A stretch of 64,000 bases of DNA from Methanobacterium sp. (GCF_016217785.1 NZ_JACRGA010000027.1:192085-256084), one strand, 5' to 3'. Shown: positions 1 through 10,764, numbered from the stretch's first letter. The notes: generated from the sequence alone by a model not told the origin. Translations and numbers: made by a program.

Positions 1-471
1 TTCGTGGGTAATCTGGTCTTTCAAAAAGGTGTTAAATATCTTTTAGAAGCTAAAAAGTTAATGAAAACCGGGGCGGAGCTGGTAATTGTGGGTGATGGTC
101 CACTCCGTCAGGATCTGGAGATGAAAGTCCGTGATGAGAAGATCTCTGATGTGATCTTCACCAGTGCACGTAGGGATGTGGATGAAATTATGCCATCGGC
201 TGATGTTTTTGTTCTGCCCAGTATATCAGAAGGATTCCCCATCACAATATTAGAGGCCATGGCCAGTGGCCTGCCCGTGGTGGCCACCAATGTGGGTGGG
301 ATCAGCGAAGTGATGAATGAAGATGTGGGAATAATGGTTAAACCCTCAAATCCAAGGGAACTGGCCAGTGCCCTGGATAAAATCCTGGAAAATGAAACAT
401 TAATGATTGATATGGGGGCTGCTGCCAGGGAACAGGCCCTGAAATACAGTACAATGCAGATACCATACTAA
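1..471 (+). CDS. GT4-family glycosyltransferase, C-terminal part (5' end outside window)
   Basis: The reading frame is open to the first base, so the gene starts upstream and only the C-terminal Rossmann domain is visible. It has the nucleotide-sugar-binding pattern of GT4 (GT-B fold) transferases: VGDGPLR near residue 30, then SISEGFPITILEAMASGLPVV, where the E-x7-E pair contacts the donor, then GGISEVM. These enzymes transfer a sugar from an NDP-sugar to a lipid or glycan acceptor at the membrane. The protein ends abruptly at KYSTMQIPY, without the usual long C-terminal helix. In the +1 frame the next codons read NADTILIN before a stop, so a small frameshift or a truncated tail is possible. 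Family call is firm; substrate unknown. Confidence 0.85.
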   Translation, partial: FVGNLVFQKGVKYLLEAKKLMKTGAELVIVGDGPLRQDLEMKVRDEKISDVIFTSARRDVDEIMPSADVFVLPSISEGFPITILEAMASGLPVVATNVGGISEVMNEDVGIMVKPSNPRELASALDKILENETLMIDMGAAAREQALKYSTMQIPY

Positions 472-691
472 TCAATTGATTATGAAAATATCCCTAATTC
501 AATTATTATTTGTCAGTAGCTCTATCCACACGATTAATTATAGATGCTAACTTTAGTATAATTTTAGTAAGAGAATTAAAAGTTAAAGAGAAAATTAAAG
601 TTATTTATAACTATCAAGTGAACTATCAAAGTCGAAATAAAAATCTTAAAGTAATGAACTATAAATAAAAAAATACTGCAGTAGTGGATGC

Positions 692-719
692 CAATTAAGA
701 ATAAGGCAATTAAGAATAA
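692..719. repeat. 13-bp direct repeat upstream of moaC
   Basis: CAATTAAGAATAA occurs at 692-704 and 707-719, directly upstream of the moaC ribosome-binding site. It is one of several short intergenic duplications in the window. No function is assigned. Confidence 0.6.
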
Positions 720-731
720 AACTGGAGAGTA

Positions 732-1214
732 ATGTATATGGATGAGAAGGAATTCACGCATCTCACCAAAAGTGGGGTGCACATGGTGGAAGTGGGGGAT
801 AAACCAGTCATCAAACGAACTGCCCTTGCCCGGGGAAAAATAATATTAAACAATGAAACCATCCAGCTCATTGAAAAGGGGGAGCTGAAGAAGGGTAACG
901 TACTTACCACTGCCCAGATAGCAGCCATCCAGGCAGTTAAATCCACTTCTCAGATGATACCCCTCTGTCATCCCATACCCATCGGTGGTGTGGAAGTGGA
1001 ATTTGAAGTGAACCCTGAATCCATCCAGGTTACAGTGAAAGTACGCAGCACCGGGAAGACAGGGGTGGAGATGGAAGCCATCACCGGAGTTAGTGTGGGT
1101 CTTTTGACCATATGGGACATGGTAAAAAGTGTGGAAAAGGATAAAAATGGACAGTACCCTTCCACTCGCATAATGGATATCGAAGTAATCAGAAAAGAAA
1201 AAATTGAATTATAA
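732..1214 (+). CDS. moaC: Cyclic pyranopterin monophosphate synthase MoaC
   Basis: MoaC converts 3',8-cyclo-7,8-dihydroguanosine 5'-triphosphate, the product of MoaA, into cyclic pyranopterin monophosphate. This is the second step of molybdopterin/tungstopterin synthesis, whose products serve formylmethanofuran and formate dehydrogenases. Family signatures are intact: MIPLCHPIPIGG around residues 75-87 and GVEMEAITGVSVG followed by DMVKS at about 110-137, the latter carrying the catalytic Lys. The 160-aa length is normal. The start at 732 follows GGAG by about 6 nt; an in-frame ATG two codons later is an alternative. The gene sits 11 nt before hel308 on the same strand, so co-transcription is likely. 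Confidence 0.95.
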   Translation: MYMDEKEFTHLTKSGVHMVEVGDKPVIKRTALARGKIILNNETIQLIEKGELKKGNVLTTAQIAAIQAVKSTSQMIPLCHPIPIGGVEVEFEVNPESIQVTVKVRSTGKTGVEMEAITGVSVGLLTIWDMVKSVEKDKNGQYPSTRIMDIEVIRKEKIEL

Positions 1215-1225
1215 TTAGAGGAATT

Positions 1226-3307
<2,082 letters not shown>

Positions 3308-3389
3308 CCCATAAACTGGTTTTTATGGATTTTTTTGTTAAATTGAGAGACAGGGTACTAAAAAAAGGATAAACACTCCATTGGAAACC

Positions 3390-3920
<531 letters not shown>

Positions 3921-4027
3921 AGTTTTTGTGGAGATATACTCGGAAGTATAGGTCCCATAAGAGAGATATAAACTAAATAAGGGAAATATAGACCCCCATA
4001 AAAGAATAAATACCCTGGTGATAATTT

Positions 4028-4561
4028 ATGGTCAATAAACTTAGTGAAATGGATTTCAACCAGGACATAAGTAAAGATGATCTTTTTAAAGTTTTAAAAG
4101 AAGAAGCCAGGTCCATTCATATTCAGGATATTATGAGGGGATCTAATTTCCTTAAAGAGGATGTAAAGTTCATGCCTACCTGGGAAAGGGAGGATATTAT
4201 TGCCAGATTCACCAAGGCATTATTCGTCCGTATCAAGGATATAAAAGATGACCGTTCTCATTATTCTGGCTACGTGGATTCAGATAAGCTTAAAAACTTC
4301 CTTAATATCCAAAATGAAAGTATTCAAAACTCCCAGAGTCTTGATGAAAAATGTTTCTACCGCATTGCCAGGGTGGTCAGCACCTACACTGCATTTGTAA
4401 AGGAGGAGCCCATCCATCCAGTCGGGACCCGGTTCCCAGGTGGTTTCACCCTTCAACTGGTTGATGGTGTTTACCTGTGTCCAGTGAAGGATAAACAGAA
4501 GAATACACCAAGTGCATTGTGTCGATTCTGCGTTTCAGTGCAGGATAAGAGTGTAGATTGA
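4028..4561 (+). CDS. DUF2115 (UPF0305)-like protein, copy 2
   Basis: Paralogue of the preceding gene: MDFNQDISKDDLFKVLK at the N-terminus and HPVGTRFPGGF with a CPV...CRFC cysteine pair at the C-terminus match it position by position, but the middle has diverged, indicating an old duplication. At 177 aa it is nearly the same length. The 107-bp spacer contains several near-copies of an ATATA-rich unit and no clear hairpin. No function is known; the conserved Cys, His and Gly residues suggest a metal site (inference). Confidence 0.75.
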   Translation: MVNKLSEMDFNQDISKDDLFKVLKEEARSIHIQDIMRGSNFLKEDVKFMPTWEREDIIARFTKALFVRIKDIKDDRSHYSGYVDSDKLKNFLNIQNESIQNSQSLDEKCFYRIARVVSTYTAFVKEEPIHPVGTRFPGGFTLQLVDGVYLCPVKDKQKNTPSALCRFCVSVQDKSVD

Positions 4562-4782
4562 AATATAAACTCTAATTTTATTCAAAATATTTTTATTCCT
4601 ATTTTAATATAATAATAATGAACTAAACAAAAAAAAATCATGGTTTTTCTGGAGATGTTAACCTGGAAAAGGAAAATAAAACCTTGAAAAAGAAGGTAAT
4701 TCAAATCAAAAAAAGAACATGAATTTGTAAACTATTCTATTTAATATATTAAACCACTTTACCGGCAGTAGAGGGGAACAAC

Positions 4783-6939
4783 ATGGAACCAACATCGGTA
4801 ATCATCGTGGAAGATGAAAAAATAACTGCCATGGATCTTAAACAAAAACTAGTTAACATTGGTTTTACAGTTCCGGCCATTGTCTCCAGTGGGGAGGATG
4901 CAGTTGACATCGTGGCAGAGTTAAGGCCTGATGTGGTGTTGATGGATATTGTACTCCAGGGAGAGATGGATGGAATCCAGGCCGCGCAGAAAATAAGCTC
5001 CCTGGACATCCCGGTGGTCTTCTTAACAGCTTATTCTGATGATAAAACTTTACAAAGAGCTAAAGCTACCAGTCCATACGGTTACATTATTAAACCATAT
5101 CCAGATAAAGAACTGGAGCTGGCCCTGGAAACCACCATCCAGAAACATCAGGAATACCGGGATAAGGTTGAATTAATCCGTTATGGGGGTCTGGGTGAAG
5201 GGGTGCCTTTGACCAGTCATGATGAGGAAGTTTCATGGGAGGAACGTCCCCGGATACTTATTGTGGAAGATGAGATAATCACCGCCATGGACCTTGCAGC
5301 CCAGCTGGGGGAGATGGGCTACTTGGTGGTGGATACAGTAACCACTGGCCAGGAGGCCATCCAAAAGGCTGAGTTATTCCGCCCTGATCTGATACTGATG
5401 GATATCGTGCTCAGCGGAGAACTGGATGGTATCAATGTTGCCGAACACATCCAAGACTTGGACATACCAGTGGTTTACCTCAGTGCCTACACAGATGATT
5501 CTACAGTTGAAAGGGCCCTTAAAACAACTCCTTATGGTTATCTGCCCAAACCATACCAGATTGATGAACTTTACACCACCCTGGAAACTGCTCTTCAACA
5601 ACACAAATCAGAGACTGAGAAGATAGAAAGGATGGATCTTAAGATCAGTGTTAAGGAAGGGGAGATGGTTATTGAAAAGACAGCAGTATTCTTCATCAGT
5701 GCCATTATTCTTTCATTGATTGTTTACAGTCTGGCCACCAGGAGTATGACCTGGCTCATGTACCTTTTATTCATCCCTGCCATCTACAACCTGTTCATTG
5801 TCACCGTGAGTTTAAAGAAACCTTCACCTCCTTTAGGTGTGGAGCTGCCCTTTATCAGCATTCTTATCCCAGCACACAATGAAGAGTTCACCATCGAGCG
5901 TTGCGTTCGCTCCCTGGCGGAGTTAGATTATAATAAAGATGGAAAGCGTAACTATGAGATCATTGTGATTAACGATGGCTCCTCTGATGAGACTGGTCAG
6001 GTTTTAAGTCCCCTCAAGAAGGAATTCGATTTTCTGCATATCGTGACCCGTAAACCACCCCGTGCTGGTAGGGGTAAAGGATACGTTCTTAACGATGGTG
6101 TGAGAATATGTCGCGGAGATGTTATCGCTGTTTTTGATGCAGACGCCCGCTTAGAATCAAATTTTCTGAGTAAAATCATTCCTTACCTTGATGATGATGG
6201 CGTGGCTGGAGTACAGGCCCGAGTGCGCATGTATAACGCTGACCGGAACCTGCTTACCAGGATGCAGGAGGTTGAGTTTTCTATTTTTGGTAACGTTATT
6301 CTAAGGGCACGGGATATCATGGGCAAATCCGGTTTCCTGGGTGGTAATGGGCAGTTAACCCGGAAGAAGTTCGTGGAGGATATCGAGGGATGGGATGGTT
6401 TTGCAGTTACCGAAGATCTGAATATGAGCATTAAACTGATACTGGATGGTCATAAAATACGTTACTGTCCCGAGGCAGTAGTCTGGCAGGAAGCAGTACC
6501 CCAGTGGAAGCCTTTCTTCCGGCAGAGGGTACGATGGGCCACCGGGAACCTTGAAACATTGTTCGTGTACCTGGCCCCCATAATAGACGCTAAAATACCA
6601 CTCTACAAAAAAATAGACTCCATACAGTACCTGGTTTTCCTCCTGTTTACAGTGTTTGTTATGCTAGGATACATCGTGGCTATACTGAATTTAGGGAATA
6701 TAGTACGCTTTGCAATGGAAGCACCAGTGATCATTGGGATAATATCTACCGTGGCCTTCTTCCCAGGGGTTCTTCTGGGCATCCGGCGAGATAAAGTGGG
6801 AATTCTAAGGACACTTGTCAGGGCTGTGGAGTACTGGGCCTACTGTCTTTATCTGATACCCCTCTTCTTTGCTGCTTTCATTCACATGTTAACCCGTAAA
6901 GAGAGGAGATGGGCTAAAACCAAACATACCGGAGAATAG
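4783..6939 (+). CDS. Double response-receiver domain fused to a processive family 2 glycosyltransferase
   Basis: A 718-aa fusion. Residues 5-118 and 157-270 are two CheY-type receivers with phospho-acceptors D55 (VLMDIVL) and D207 (LILMDIVL) and switch Lys in KPY at 104-106 and 256-258. After a linker come two membrane segments (about 301-343), then a cytoplasmic GT2 domain: nucleotide-binding IPAHNEE at 362-368, DxD at 452-454 (FDADA), the acceptor/base motif TEDLN at 543-547, and QRVRW at 581-585. Three or four further membrane helices follow (about 610-705). D, DxD, ED and QxxRW are the signature of processive beta-glycan synthases (cellulose, hyaluronan, poly-GlcNAc type). Inference: a membrane polysaccharide synthase switched directly by histidine-kinase phosphotransfer. 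The polymer is unknown. Confidence 0.9.
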   Translation: MEPTSVIIVEDEKITAMDLKQKLVNIGFTVPAIVSSGEDAVDIVAELRPDVVLMDIVLQGEMDGIQAAQKISSLDIPVVFLTAYSDDKTLQRAKATSPYGYIIKPYPDKELELALETTIQKHQEYRDKVELIRYGGLGEGVPLTSHDEEVSWEERPRILIVEDEIITAMDLAAQLGEMGYLVVDTVTTGQEAIQKAELFRPDLILMDIVLSGELDGINVAEHIQDLDIPVVYLSAYTDDSTVERALKTTPYGYLPKPYQIDELYTTLETALQQHKSETEKIERMDLKISVKEGEMVIEKTAVFFISAIILSLIVYSLATRSMTWLMYLLFIPAIYNLFIVTVSLKKPSPPLGVELPFISILIPAHNEEFTIERCVRSLAELDYNKDGKRNYEIIVINDGSSDETGQVLSPLKKEFDFLHIVTRKPPRAGRGKGYVLNDGVRICRGDVIAVFDADARLESNFLSKIIPYLDDDGVAGVQARVRMYNADRNLLTRMQEVEFSIFGNVILRARDIMGKSGFLGGNGQLTRKKFVEDIEGWDGFAVTEDLNMSIKLILDGHKIRYCPEAVVWQEAVPQWKPFFRQRVRWATGNLETLFVYLAPIIDAKIPLYKKIDSIQYLVFLLFTVFVMLGYIVAILNLGNIVRFAMEAPVIIGIISTVAFFPGVLLGIRRDKVGILRTLVRAVEYWAYCLYLIPLFFAAFIHMLTRKERRWAKTKHTGE

Positions 6940-7004
6940 GATTATTAAAAATAGAAGAATTGTAAAAAAATTATAAAAATGTTCTAAAAAAGAATGGTTT
7001 AATA

Positions 7005-7457
7005 ATGATAATATATTGGAGCATGAATTTGGGGGGGGGGATTATCATCGGTAATGAATTTAATGCTAAAGATCAGGTTATTTCCCTAGAATATCATGCT
7101 GAACTGGATGAAATCCGGGAAAAAGTTAAGCGTGGCCATTGCAGCACTTTGAGGGAATGTTTACTGCTTTTTAAGGATTTCTGGGCTGAATCCCGTGAAA
7201 CAGACATGATGATTTCGCATAAGTTCCAGAAGGAGATTGAAAAACTATCACAGAAAAATCCGAAACAATATGCACAGGTTCTAAGGAAGATGGAACAGAT
7301 CACTGAAAAACCTCTGCACTACAAGCCATTGAGTGGTGACCTGCACGGGTCCCGACGGACGCATGTGGGGGATTTTGTGCTAATCTATGGGATAAATGAG
7401 GGTAGGGTGGTTTTTCAGGATTATAACCATCATGATCGGGTTTACCAGGGAAAATAA
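7005..7457 (+). CDS. RelE/YafQ-like toxin with atypical N-terminal extension
   Basis: The last 83 residues (from the ATG at 7207) look like a RelE-superfamily mRNA interferase: KFQKEIEKLSQKNPKQY helix, KPLSGDLHGSRRTHVGDFVLIYGI strands, and a terminal HHDRVY. The preceding 67 residues are not part of that fold; VISLEYHAELDEIREKVKRG resembles an antitoxin-type helix, so this may be a fused or decayed antitoxin. There is no separate antitoxin gene beside it. The longest start (ATG 7005) reads through a G10 tract at 7031-7040, so gain or loss of one G would disconnect that start. No strong RBS is seen for either start. Confidence 0.7.
   Translation: MIIYWSMNLGGGIIIGNEFNAKDQVISLEYHAELDEIREKVKRGHCSTLRECLLLFKDFWAESRETDMMISHKFQKEIEKLSQKNPKQYAQVLRKMEQITEKPLHYKPLSGDLHGSRRTHVGDFVLIYGINEGRVVFQDYNHHDRVYQGK
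7031..7040. repeat. G10 homopolymer inside the 5' end of the RelE-like gene
   Basis: Ten consecutive G residues in a genome that is otherwise AT-rich. The tract encodes Gly-Gly-Gly plus part of a Leu codon in the longest reading frame. It could be a slippage-prone switch or a place where the base count in the assembly is unreliable. Confidence 0.8.
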
Positions 7458-7552
7458 GTGATAAAAATATCAATAGTTTAATATAAATAGTCTAATGAAG
7501 GACAAATATTGAGATTAAGAAGAAATTTTATAACCAGTAGCCATAAATCTGA

Positions 7553-7586
7553 TTTTTATTCTAATTCAATTTTTATTCTAATTCAA
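7553..7586. repeat. 17-bp perfect tandem repeat spanning a stop codon
   Basis: TTTTTATTCTAATTCAA is repeated at 7553-7569 and 7570-7586. On the minus strand the second copy encodes the last codons and stop (ELE-stop) of the Fe-S protein gene; the first copy is a duplicate of that gene end lying just beyond the stop. Confidence 0.8.
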
Positions 7587-8445
7587 CATCAACCAGTGTT
7601 TTCACTCTTTCCAGTGAACGTTTTAAAGCATCATCATGCATTTCAATCTTCACCGCACCTTTAGGACAGATTTCAGCGCATCGTCCACATATTCTACATT
7701 TTTGATCATCTCGTTGGGTAGTTCCACCCACCACAGTGATTGCATCCACAAAACACACCTCCTTGCTACACAACCCACAGCCATTGCAGATGTCCTCATT
7801 GAAGGTTATTTCAACACCCTCCATTGGGGAGAAACTACTGCCCATACCCGCTGGTAGGTTGGGGGTCATTTTCCACAGACAGCAGCACTGACAACAGTGA
7901 CAGATGGAGAGTAACTCCTCTTTAGGGCCAGTGTTTAACCATACACTGTCGATCTTATTTCTGCCAATTATAGGCACCAAACCTGCTTCCTGCCCCCGGT
8001 TTACGTGTTGAATTGCTTCAGTAGCTGAAACTATTCTTCCCAGCTTGGTTGATATTCTCTGGGACCCTTTCCCTAGAAACAAACACCCTATATCATGAGG
8101 GTAATCCTGGCAGTTATTGGAAGTTCGGCAAATGCAAGTATCCATTATGAAATGGTATCTTGACCTTTTGATCATCTCTCTTAAAACCTGACTGGGGAGT
8201 ACTGTATTTTCATTTGAAACTGGAACTGTGGTATTTAGTTCCACTTCCTGAACAGTTCCTGCATGGTGGGTTTTAGTGGCAGCATCCCGGGGAAGCACTT
8301 GTATATCATCCCCTGCAAAGAGCATTCTATTCACCACCCATGCCAGTGGGGGGAGTTTCTGGCAGGCCTTGGCTAGGAAAAAACGGGTGTTGAAGGTTGA
8401 ATGTATAACCCTTATACTAAAATCTGAAAAGCTGATCTTCTTCAT
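7573..8445 (-). CDS. Cys-rich 4Fe-4S ferredoxin-domain protein
   Basis: A 290-aa soluble iron-sulfur protein. The C-terminus (about 212-270) is a 2[4Fe-4S] ferredoxin domain: CNGCGLCSKEVC and CRICGRCAEICPKG. Two further Cys clusters precede it: CICRTSNNC...C at 104-121 and CHCCQCCC at 182-189, which could carry another cofactor. The N-terminus is basic and has no signal peptide. The start ATG at 8445 follows GAGAGG at good spacing. An electron-transfer or maturation role is likely, but the partner is not apparent because the gene stands alone. Family-level function not established from sequence. Confidence 0.8.
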   Translation of the reverse strand: MKKISFSDFSIRVIHSTFNTRFFLAKACQKLPPLAWVVNRMLFAGDDIQVLPRDAATKTHHAGTVQEVELNTTVPVSNENTVLPSQVLREMIKRSRYHFIMDTCICRTSNNCQDYPHDIGCLFLGKGSQRISTKLGRIVSATEAIQHVNRGQEAGLVPIIGRNKIDSVWLNTGPKEELLSICHCCQCCCLWKMTPNLPAGMGSSFSPMEGVEITFNEDICNGCGLCSKEVCFVDAITVVGGTTQRDDQKCRICGRCAEICPKGAVKIEMHDDALKRSLERVKTLVDVELE

Positions 8446-8559
8446 TACATCCTCTCATTGAATAAACTTCATTACTCCATCTCATTGATATAAAGATTAT
8501 CAAATCCTTGTTTTAAAATCTTTTATGATTCTTTAAAACCTTAAACAAAATCAGGAAAT

Positions 8560-8693
8560 AACCATTAGCATAACTTTCAATATTTTTAAATCTTTTTTTG
8601 GCCTCTTAAATCTTTAATTACCATTAATTAACATACCCAAATTTTAGAATTCTACTAATTACCATTAGTTTACGGATAACCCATTTAATGGTT
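8560..8693. promoter_or_regulatory. Cluster of ACCATTA sites, candidate operators for the 45-aa RHH protein
   Basis: The octamer (A/T)ACCATTA occurs in direct orientation near 8560-8567, 8619-8626 and 8660-8667, and inverted (TAATGGTT) at 8686-8693. The four copies lie between the divergent Fe-S gene and the ribbon-helix-helix gene. RHH proteins usually bind short repeated sites upstream of their own gene, so an operator role is plausible but unproven. Confidence 0.45.
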
Positions 8694-8723
8694 AAATCAA
8701 CTGAGAACCCTCATTTATCAGTA

Positions 8724-8733
8724 AAGTATATAT
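8724..8733 (+). promoter_or_regulatory. Box A (TATA) promoter of the RHH gene
   Basis: AAGTATATAT lies about 25-30 nt before the ATG at 8758. That spacing would place transcription initiation within a few bases of the start codon, and no Shine-Dalgarno sequence is present, so a leaderless mRNA is likely. Confidence 0.5.
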
Positions 8734-8757
8734 TCGTAATGAGTCGTAAAGATATAC

Positions 8758-8895
8758 ATGACAAAGAAGAAGAGTGTTTACATCCGCCTGGAGCCAGAGT
8801 ACATCGAAAAAATTGACCAGATGGCAAAGAAAGAGGACCGTTCCAGATCATACATTATACGCAGATTGATCATAAATGGACTGGGTAAAAAGTAA
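8758..8895 (+). CDS. 45-aa ribbon-helix-helix (CopG/MetJ-type) regulator
   Basis: A small gene encoding 45 residues. The layout is classic RHH: basic N-terminal beta strand KKSVYIRLEPEYIEKID (about 4-20), helix A through MAKKEDRSR, and helix B SYIIRRLIINGL (31-42). Such proteins form intertwined dimers that place the paired strands in the DNA major groove. The gene has a TATA box at about 8724-8733 and no RBS. It lies 91 bp upstream of the frameshifted antiporter gene on the same strand and beside the ACCATTA sites, so it probably autoregulates and may control the antiporter. It could also be an orphan antitoxin; no toxin gene adjoins it. Confidence 0.8.
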   Translation: MTKKKSVYIRLEPEYIEKIDQMAKKEDRSRSYIIRRLIINGLGKK

Positions 8896-8986
8896 TACTT
8901 TTTAGTTATTTTTTATCCGTTTTTTAAGAAAAACACCCTAATAATAGTACAACACATTTCAAGTTTGATTTACTGGACTGGTATCC

Positions 8987-10336
8987 ATGAGCGGAGATCA
9001 AATTCTACTTGGCCTGGGTCTTATTATTGGATTAGGAATTTCTCTGCAATGGTTAGCCCGTGCTATTAAAATACCAGGAATTATCTTACTGCTACCAGCA
9101 GGTATGATAGTAGGTCCTGTTTTAGGCCTGGTAAAACCCTTCGAAATTTTTGGTGACTCACTTTTTCCAATTGTCACCCTGGGGGTTGGTATTCTTCTTC
9201 TGAAGGGAGGTTTCGAGTTACGCATTCGGGACCTTAAACTCAATGTAAACAAGGCAGTGTGGCGTTTAGTTACAATAGGAGTGCTAATAACACTGACTTT
9301 GGGCACACTGGCTATTTTAATAATTTTAAAGGTCCCATTCATCCTGGCACTTCTTCTTGCCTCCATCCTGGTTGTTTCCGGACCAACGGTAGTGGGGCCC
9401 ATACTTCAATTCGCCCGTCCCAAGGAGCCCGTGGGTTCTGTGTTAATGTGGGAGGGTATTATTATAGATCCCATAGGTGCCAGTTTAGGGGTTGCAGTTT
9501 TAAGTTTCATTATTTCCCCCAATCCATTCCCGGTCCTGGATATTTTTCTTACAATAATAACGGGAATCGTAATTGGACTGGTTGCAGCAGGATTATACAT
9601 TGCTTCTGAAAGATCCAGAAGAGTTCCACCCAATTTAAGTGCGTTAGTGGCCTTCATGTTTGGAGTAGTGGCCATAGTTAGTGGAGAATTAATCTTGCAA
9701 GAAGCAGGACTTTTCGCCGCAGTTACCATGGGCTTAGTAATAGGGAATCAACGTTTAGCCCCGGTCAAAGGTATTAAGGAATTCACCGATACCATAGAAC
9801 CCCTAATATTGGGAATGATATTTATAATGTTGGCTGCCCTAGTTGATTTAAATGCTATGGGCATGTATTTCTTCTCTGCCCTGATTTTAGTTGGGATTTA
9901 TGTTCTCATTGTCCGACCACTGGTGGGACTGGTTGCCACCAGAGGTTTAGGATTTGATTGGGCACAAAGGATTTTCATTGGCGCAATGGCCCCCAGGGGT
10001 ATTGTGGCTGCAGCAACCGCTTCTTTATTTGCCATAAGCCTACTAAAGGCAGGTATTAATTTTCCACACCTGATGCCAATGGTGTTCCTGGTAATAATTT
10101 TCACTGTGGCCATATATGGCCTTTCAGCACCAATTATTGCCCGGAAATTAAAAATCTCCCAACCAGGAAGGGATTCATTAGCAGTGATAGGTGATCAACC
10201 ATGGATAACTAATTTAACCAATTCACTCCATAAAGCAGGCTGCGGTGTGATGCTGGTGGCCCTGATGAGGAAAATATTGAAAAAATTAAATCTGAAATTC
10301 CATATGTTACCTATACCGGACCTATGGCTCAATTAG
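8987..10336 (+). CDS. CPA1-type Na+/H+ antiporter, membrane domain (5' part of a frameshifted gene)
   Basis: The first ~395 residues are about a dozen hydrophobic helices typical of monovalent cation:proton antiporters, with GPTVVGPILQFARP and the EGIIIDPIGA motif carrying the transport-site Asp. After AGCGVMLVAL (about residue 426) this frame becomes meaningless (MRKILKKLNLKF...) and stops. From 10264 the +2-shifted frame continues sensibly as DEENIEKIKSEIPYVTYTG and runs to 10764. One missing G near 10264 would restore a ~592-aa protein with a C-terminal TrkA-N-like regulatory domain. Either the gene is inactivated or the base was miscalled. Confidence 0.85.
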   Translation: MSGDQILLGLGLIIGLGISLQWLARAIKIPGIILLLPAGMIVGPVLGLVKPFEIFGDSLFPIVTLGVGILLLKGGFELRIRDLKLNVNKAVWRLVTIGVLITLTLGTLAILIILKVPFILALLLASILVVSGPTVVGPILQFARPKEPVGSVLMWEGIIIDPIGASLGVAVLSFIISPNPFPVLDIFLTIITGIVIGLVAAGLYIASERSRRVPPNLSALVAFMFGVVAIVSGELILQEAGLFAAVTMGLVIGNQRLAPVKGIKEFTDTIEPLILGMIFIMLAALVDLNAMGMYFFSALILVGIYVLIVRPLVGLVATRGLGFDWAQRIFIGAMAPRGIVAAATASLFAISLLKAGINFPHLMPMVFLVIIFTVAIYGLSAPIIARKLKISQPGRDSLAVIGDQPWITNLTNSLHKAGCGVMLVALMRKILKKLNLKFHMLPIPDLWLN

Positions 10337-10764
10337 CAGATGAAGATATAATAGATGAGGTTCATGAATTTAAAAATAGGGTGGAATGGCTGATAATAGC
10401 CACTGACAATCCAGACCTTACGAAAATAGTTCAAGACACTTTTCTACGTCAGTTAGGATATTTGAGCATCATCGTGTTTGGCAGGTACCGGCAGAAGCAG
10501 GATGAAATTATTTTCGCCAAAGGAGGATCAGACATGCTAATAAACACACCCTTCGGACTTTTCGGCCGCAACCAGGATGAAATACTGGACTTTTTAGATA
10601 AAGGTGGTGTTTTTGATGCCATTGATGCTTCAACACAACCTGCTGAAGGTGGTGTGCCACCGGGCATGAAACCTTTTCTCAGGGTTTTAAGTAGCGGGAA
10701 ACTCGCTGTTCCTGGAGATACCTCCCCATTAAAAGAGGATGAATGGTTAATAGTTGTTCGTTAG
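10264..10764 (+). pseudogene. Antiporter C-terminal cytosolic domain, detached by frameshift
   Basis: Continuation of the antiporter gene in another frame. Before the first ATG (10324) the frame already encodes sensible protein (DEENIEKIKSEIPY, residues that join the membrane part), which shows that the ATG is not a genuine start. The segment ADEDIIDEV...NRVEWLIIATDNPDLTKIV resembles a TrkA-N/RCK-like nucleotide-binding fold as found at the C-terminus of antiporters and K+ channels. No RBS precedes 10324. If translated alone it would be a 146-aa orphan domain. Confidence 0.75.

Noticed and set aside
5426..5626. Open frame inside the receiver-GT2 gene on the same strand
   Set aside because: Overlaps a clearly coding frame and has no protein-like motif; a shadow frame.
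9259..9609. Plus-strand frame overlapping the antiporter gene
   Set aside because: Low-complexity shadow of the membrane-protein codons.
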